Of a stretch of DNA of 64,000 nucleotides, positions 60,965 to 64,000 are shown one piece after another. Numbering within the stretch: the stretch's first letter is position 1; every line of letters begins with the position of its first letter. The translations under genes were made by a program, and so were the position numbers. A model generated the notes under the pieces. The model was not told the DNA's origin, ran no database searches, and saw nothing but the letters and a program-made list of their open reading frames with translations. The DNA comes from Salmonella enterica subsp. houtenae serovar Houten (GTDB taxonomy: Bacteria > Pseudomonadota > Gammaproteobacteria > Enterobacterales > Enterobacteriaceae): the NCBI GenBank assembly GCA_900478215.1, contig LS483478.1, positions 1,860,001-1,924,000 of the forward strand. Reading direction: 5' to 3'.

Positions 60965-61456
60965 CTAATCCTCCTTTTTCAGGATTTTCCCGGCATGTCT
61001 GTTACTGCACAGCCTGTTCCACAGTTCATTCGCCTGTGTCTTGTCACCATTCCCCACCCGGTATTTCGTTAACGGTGGTGCCGCGCCCCGTTCCTGTCGG
61101 GTCGGTACAGGGTTTTCAAGAATACGAATGATATAGATCTCATAACGCCGAGCTTTATTGAACAGTGTCTGGTAGCGGCACACGCAGACCACCCGCGACG
61201 CTTTATTTCTCAGGTAGGAAATCAGATAGCTGGCCCGCCTTGCGGTGATGTGAAAGGCCTCGGATATCTGTCCACGCTGAACCCAGCCCTGCTGTTGCAG
61301 ACACCAGTGCGCCACAATGATATACAGGGGAGCCCCGGCGTACTGGCGAACACTCTCTGGAATAAAACAGGTATCATGATTTGTCTGGGCTGGATAATGA
61401 ATGTCCTTACCTCCGGCTGCGTACAGTTTCTTCTTTTGCGTATTGTCAGAGCACAT
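60965..61456 (-). CDS. stdE: StdE-like CaiF/GrlA-family regulator
   Basis: 163 aa with the CaiF/GrlA winged-helix region (LYIIVAHWCLQQQGWVQRGQ, ISEAFHITARRASYLISYL, then RYEIYIIRI). GrlA-type proteins activate virulence genes in EHEC, and Salmonella StdE is of this family and encoded in the std operon. One base separates it from the stdF-like gene. No membrane or signal segment. Confidence 0.75.
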   Translation of the reverse strand: MCSDNTQKKKLYAAGGKDIHYPAQTNHDTCFIPESVRQYAGAPLYIIVAHWCLQQQGWVQRGQISEAFHITARRASYLISYLRNKASRVVCVCRYQTLFNKARRYEIYIIRILENPVPTRQERGAAPPLTKYRVGNGDKTQANELWNRLCSNRHAGKILKKED

Positions 61457-61551
61457 AAAAACCTCGTCATCATGATTAACGAAAAAACCAGTGCTAATTA
61501 GTCAAGTAATTATTTGTGATTATTATTTTGTTACCGGAATAACGGGGTTTA

Positions 61552-62712
61552 TTAGTAATAGCTCACTTTTACCGTTACCTGTGCATTATATTTTCCGGTT
61601 TTTACCTGTTTCCCTGTTGAAGACAGAGTGGCAGTATATTGTTTATTTACTGTAAACGTACCATTATCAAATACACCCAATTGATTGGCTGGATGGTTTT
61701 CTGGCTGTAATACATCTCCAAACATAACGACGTGACCAGCAGGGTCAAATATTTTTAGCTGCAGGCCATTATCTTCACCGTTTATATTTTTCAGTATAAT
61801 GGCGTGACCGTCAGAAGACGGCGCTCCACCACTGGCAACCGAAAATGTCACCTTCAGAGGGAGATTGAGATGAAAAGAGTAACGGTTTCCGTTTGTGGTA
61901 ACGACTTCATACTGCTCCTGGAGATTTCCTGTATTACAGCCGCTGTTGCTGTTAACGCTGGCCCCGACGGTAAAAGAACGGTGCCTGGAAAGCGAAGCGT
62001 CAATATCTGATGTCAGCAGTGGTCCAAAATCTACTTTGTTTGTATTCAGCGAAGTCTTCACAAAACATGTCGGAACATATTGAATTCGGAGTGCATCAGT
62101 AGTAAGAAAAAAACCACTGTATGAACCATGATATGGGACAAGTTTAAATGTGGTTAACGATGGCACAGCATAAAAACCCGCTTTAGGCGTGCTTGCAAGA
62201 TACAGCTCCACAATGATATATACGGTCCTGTTTTCAGTTGTACCGGTATAACTGGTGCCTATAGGCGCAAATTCATCTGCCCCGATGGGGTTCCACGATT
62301 CTTCATTATTATTACTGGAATCCCGGACTCGGAACTTTAACTGCATTCCTGCGCCCTTCAATGCGTTTTTTAAAGGAGCAAAATCACCCAGCCGGGTTAT
62401 ACTTACCCGTGTCGGGCCTCCGGAGTTCGTGCATTTATAATTGATACGATACTCAGGACTTGTATACAAAGGCCGACTTAAGTCAGGAGTTATCCCGGGT
62501 GTAAAACTGACTGAAGGGGGTAAATGTATTCTTACAGCAGACTGCTGACCGTTCCAGTCAGTACATATCGCTGTTGCTGCATACGCATACCCTGATCCTG
62601 CCAGAACACACACCATCAGCAGCCACAGCGACAACAGGTTCAGTCTGCGGGTTAGCGTAAACGATGCGCGTATATCGTGTGTTTTTATGGTTCCGCTCCC
62701 TGCCTTAATCAT
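61552..62712 (-). CDS. stdD: Two-domain fimbrial tip adhesin (StdD-like)
   Basis: 386 aa. Signal sequence at about residues 24-46 (LNLLSLWLLMVCVLAGSGYAYA), an N-terminal lectin-like domain (to about residue 205) and a C-terminal pilin domain with Cys pair (TCFVKTSLNT...NSGCNTG) ending VTVKVSYY, the donor-strand type end. This is the plan of FimH/PapG-type adhesins. ATG overlaps the chaperone end by 8 bases. Std fimbriae bind terminal fucose in mucin; whether this allele does is unknown. Confidence 0.75.
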   Translation of the reverse strand: MIKAGSGTIKTHDIRASFTLTRRLNLLSLWLLMVCVLAGSGYAYAATAICTDWNGQQSAVRIHLPPSVSFTPGITPDLSRPLYTSPEYRINYKCTNSGGPTRVSITRLGDFAPLKNALKGAGMQLKFRVRDSSNNNEESWNPIGADEFAPIGTSYTGTTENRTVYIIVELYLASTPKAGFYAVPSLTTFKLVPYHGSYSGFFLTTDALRIQYVPTCFVKTSLNTNKVDFGPLLTSDIDASLSRHRSFTVGASVNSNSGCNTGNLQEQYEVVTTNGNRYSFHLNLPLKVTFSVASGGAPSSDGHAIILKNINGEDNGLQLKIFDPAGHVVMFGDVLQPENHPANQLGVFDNGTFTVNKQYTATLSSTGKQVKTGKYNAQVTVKVSYY

Positions 62713-63451
62713 GAATACGCTCCCGGAACATGCATTTCCCCGCCGTACAGGTAAAAAGGTTCATTCTCATTGCCCCGTAATCATCTACATTACCCACCAG
62801 TATCCGGTCCGTACCGGCAGGTAGGACGCCATTCACCAGCAGAGATGAAAACGGCGCCACCATCGTCCCTTCCTTAAAGCCTGTCAGCTTCTGCTTCGGA
62901 CTTTGCCCCAGCCAGATAAGCGTGATGTAATATGGCGTTGGATTTTTCAGCGTCAGTGACCTGCCGCCGGACCCTACCTCCAGCATCTTTTCCGGCGAAG
63001 CGTTACCCTCCGCGGCCAGCGCGGGCGGGCGCAGAAACAGCTTCAGTTGGCTCTGAGTGGCAAGCTGCAGGATATTTTTGTTTTTGTCCTTCGGTGCAGG
63101 CGGAATTTCTCTGACGTTAAAATAAAACAGGCTTTCCCGGTCTGTCGGTAGCGGGGGGGAGCCTGAGTTTTCCACCCGCATAATTCTGACCCGGGATTTT
63201 TTCCCTGCATCGATGCGCTGCAGCGGCGGCAGCGCTATCAGTATATTCGTTGCTTTCCCCCCGCTATCCTCTATCCAGGATTGCGCCAAAAAGGGCTGAT
63301 CACGACTCTCATTACTCAGCCCGACGGAGACTGCTTTCGCATCGCCGTTCATGATTATCCGGGTTCTGTCCACATTAATGGCCGCCTGGCCGGCGGAAGA
63401 CCATGCCAGTACCAGGCTGGCAAGAAGTCCCGCTGTCTGTCTGATGTTCAC
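62705..63451 (-). CDS. stdC: Periplasmic fimbrial chaperone (StdC-like)
   Basis: 248 aa from a GTG start with GGAGG 7 bases upstream; a longer frame would run into the usher. Signal peptide ends GQA before AINVDRTRIIMNGDAKAVSV. Chaperone motifs are the G1-strand FNVREIPPAPKDKNKN and the conserved Arg near the start (DRTRIIM) and Lys in SQLKLFLRP. Ends with a Cys pair (FTCTAGKCMF). Lies between usher and adhesin. Confidence 0.85.
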   Translation of the reverse strand: MNIRQTAGLLASLVLAWSSAGQAAINVDRTRIIMNGDAKAVSVGLSNESRDQPFLAQSWIEDSGGKATNILIALPPLQRIDAGKKSRVRIMRVENSGSPPLPTDRESLFYFNVREIPPAPKDKNKNILQLATQSQLKLFLRPPALAAEGNASPEKMLEVGSGGRSLTLKNPTPYYITLIWLGQSPKQKLTGFKEGTMVAPFSSLLVNGVLPAGTDRILVGNVDDYGAMRMNLFTCTAGKCMFRERIHD

Positions 63452-63492
63452 CTGTATCCTCCGTAAGAATGTGTTGTAGACCTGACAGTAGA

Positions 63493-64000
63493 TCACCGGC
63501 AGGGCAGGAGTAGCGCGCCCCGGCTGAGATTCGCGTTTTCCGGCAGAGACAGTCGGCACTGCGGCCTGCCGCCCCACGTCACGACCAGATTATTCCGGTC
63601 TGAATCATCTATGCCCGTCAGGTAGACCAGACCGTTATCACCCGCCATCCCCGCCGTTTTCCCACTTTTCTCCGATACGACCTGCGCGCCAAATGGCGGG
63701 GTTGTGCCATCAGCCAGTCGGATATGCCCGAAAATCTGCTTCCCCTGGCTGGTCCGGATATGCCGGTAACCGACGGCCCCTTCTGTCAGTACCAGGCTAA
63801 TGACCGGGTCAGATACATCCACGCCCTGCGGCAGCCTGGACACATCCACGGAGATGTCGCCCGGGCGGTAACTGCTTCCTGCGCTGACTACCGCGACCCC
63901 GAAGTGGTTGGTCACGCCACTATTGCCGTTAACCGGCACCCCGGACACACTTCCGGTATCAATCATCATCCGTGGCTCATCCCCGGTCATCGACTGGCTG
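63493..64000 (-). CDS. stdB: Outer-membrane fimbrial usher, C-terminal part (StdB-like, runs off the window)
   Basis: Last 168 residues of a PapC/FimD-type usher: end of the barrel (NGNSGVTNHFGVAVVSAGSSYRPGDISVDVSRLPQGVDV) and the C-terminal plug-side domain (PFGAQVVSEKSGKTAGMAGDNGLVYL...WGGRPQCRLSLP) with the terminal Cys. The gene continues past the right edge. 41 bases separate its stop from the chaperone start. Confidence 0.85.
   Translation of the reverse strand, partial: SQSMTGDEPRMMIDTGSVSGVPVNGNSGVTNHFGVAVVSAGSSYRPGDISVDVSRLPQGVDVSDPVISLVLTEGAVGYRHIRTSQGKQIFGHIRLADGTTPPFGAQVVSEKSGKTAGMAGDNGLVYLTGIDDSDRNNLVVTWGGRPQCRLSLPENANLSRGALLLPCR

Noticed and set aside
1..64000. tRNA or rRNA genes
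   Set aside because: No cloverleaf with a TTCGA-type T-arm and acceptor pairing, nor any rRNA sequence, was recognised on either strand.

Overview
The window is chromosomal DNA of a Salmonella. The gene order cheB-cheY-cheZ-flhB-flhA-flhE, then a GH105 hydrolase, a second PBP2, argS, yecM-cutC, cmoAB, yecNED, aspS-nudB-yebC-ruvCAB, znuBCA-mepM-lpxM, pykA-hexR-zwf-edd-eda, purT, yebGFE, ptrB, exoX, yobB, holE and yobA-yebZ-yebY follows the E. coli/Salmonella backbone. The second PBP2 (the 'PBP2SAL' type) and the type III effector families point to Salmonella. The subspecies cannot be fixed by reading alone; an NleG-type effector and a triple SspH array are not what I would expect of Typhimurium LT2.

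Bases 1-42.4 kb are core genome: the end of the chemotaxis operon and the flhBAE export genes; cell-wall, tRNA synthesis and tRNA modification genes; SOS recombination genes (ruvAB, yebG); zinc uptake under a Zur site; and the Entner-Doudoroff/pentose entry block with HexR and GntR sites. Operators that can be read directly are Zur (znuA/znuC), HexR (zwf), GntR-like (edd), PurR (purT) and LexA (ruvA, yebG).

At 42.45 kb lies the sRNA gene sdsR (ryeB). Its terminator is the left end of a composite island. A 30-bp piece of the sdsR 3' end recurs exactly 8.5 kb downstream (42529-42558 and 51092-51121). Related integrase-end/attachment scars occur near 42.6, 51.1 and 56.6 kb. The first unit (42.5-51.1 kb) carries an integrase remnant, an NleG-like U-box effector, a HigBA toxin-antitoxin pair, a small unknown gene, a PipA/GogA/GtgA-type zinc-protease effector, a holin/tail-fibre fusion, a frameshifted tail-fibre assembly gene, an SspH1-like E3 ligase and a umuC remnant. 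The second unit (51.1-56.5 kb) carries a rearranged copy of the tail-fibre assembly gene, a second SspH1-like gene, a second umuC remnant, IS630 and IS3 scars, a truncated unknown gene and a PagK-like small secreted protein. The third (56.5-59.1 kb) carries an SspH2-like gene with its palmitoylation Cys9 and a third umuC remnant.

A 1.02-kb IS481-family element (59.17-60.19 kb) separates the effector array from a minus-strand chaperone-usher fimbrial operon resembling Salmonella std: usher end, chaperone, two-domain adhesin, and two regulators of StdE (CaiF/GrlA) and StdF (LuxR-like) type. The IS supplies the last three codons and stop of the StdF-like gene. The right part is therefore a host-interaction island built by repeated integration at an sRNA terminator. 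It encodes three NEL E3 ligases, one U-box E3 ligase, one NF-kB-protease-type effector and an adhesin system.
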